DNA of 64,000 nt from Candidatus Woesearchaeota archaeon. GTDB taxonomy: Archaea > Nanobdellota > Nanobdellia > Woesearchaeales > UBA10216. Under the pieces are notes generated by a model. The model was not told where the DNA came from, did not search any database, and saw nothing but the letters and a program-made list of their open reading frames with translations. Positions 63,551 to 64,000 of this stretch are shown piece after piece. The DNA lies in the NCBI GenBank assembly GCA_016192905.1, contig JACPTG010000004.1:69745-133744 (forward strand), given 5' to 3'. Both the position numbers and the translations under genes were made by a program. The stretch's first letter is position 1. The number at the start of each line of letters is the position of its first letter.

Positions 63551-64000
63551 GTGATAGAAAAGGGGGGGGCGATTACTCGGGCTAAAATTTCTTATGGCAT
63601 AGGCGGCAATGTCCTGCTGGACAATCTGGATTATGGCAAGAATTTGCTCATTCTTCACAGTAGCACGCAGAGGCATGAGCAGCTCTACCGCCGTTTTTTG
63701 CAGCAATCTTCAGAGGGGGGGGGGCGTTAATTTACTTGTGTCTGAGAAAAACAAAAATTGCATGACGAATTTCGACGCCAGAAACATTTCCTTCACGGCG
63801 CTAAACATAGAATCCGTCAATGAAATCAAGAAGGAGGTTTACAAATGCATTGCCGGAGTTGCGAAGGAAGGCAAGAAGTGCCTCCTTATATGCGACTGGG
63901 CAGGGGCGGACATAGATTACGCCACGAGTGAATTCTTTCTCCAGTTTCTGGAGCACCTGAGAAGGAAATCAAAGGCATCATATCCTGAGGCATGGAAAAG
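63551..64000 (+). pseudogene. Sensor-like protein, frame interrupted at a G10 tract (63715-63724); runs off the window
   Basis: Frame 1 ISYGIGGNVLLDNLDYGKNLLILHSSTQRHEQLYRRFLQQSSEGG stops after G10; shifted frame continues GVNLLVSEKNKNCMTNFDARNISFTALNIESVNEIKKEVYKC... Confidence 0.65.

Overview
This window looks like a gene-dense archaeal chromosome segment. The large surface proteins with N-terminal K-[RK]-G-Q pilin-like segments suggest a DPANN-type uncultivated archaeon, but that is inference. Readable content: nadK and leuS; a classic archaeal operon rps13-rps4-rps11-rpoD-tRNA(Leu)-rpl18e-rpl13-rps9-rpoN; a Mre11-like gene; a subtilase; gatB; RNase P p30; two PIN-type toxin/antitoxin pairs; TtuA/NcsA; TrmB; a probable replication origin next to orc1/cdc6 and both PolD subunits; aIF2-beta; an OB-fold/RPA-like gene; an MCM helicase with three inteins in its ATPase core; TBP; an AT-rich AAA ATPase island; a MoaD/SAMP-like protein; rdgB; a CorA-like gene; a bacterial-type aspS; and a compact gas-vesicle (gvp) operon at the right end. 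Five large accessory ORFs encode surface or secreted proteins, including repeated Cys-rich domains, a beta-helix, a glycoside-hydrolase-like domain and an HD-like domain. Strongest leads: (1) the gvp operon with unusual parts (zinc-ribbon GvpA/J-like protein, sensor-PadR-like regulator, novel ORFs) and a divergent neighbour gene broken by a G10 tract, a possible phase-variable switch; (2) the pilin-anchored surface protein family; (3) a tRNA-Leu with a non-canonical 31-nt intron; (4) an ORB-type origin; (5) the triple-intein MCM. No database search was possible; all family calls come from reading motifs.
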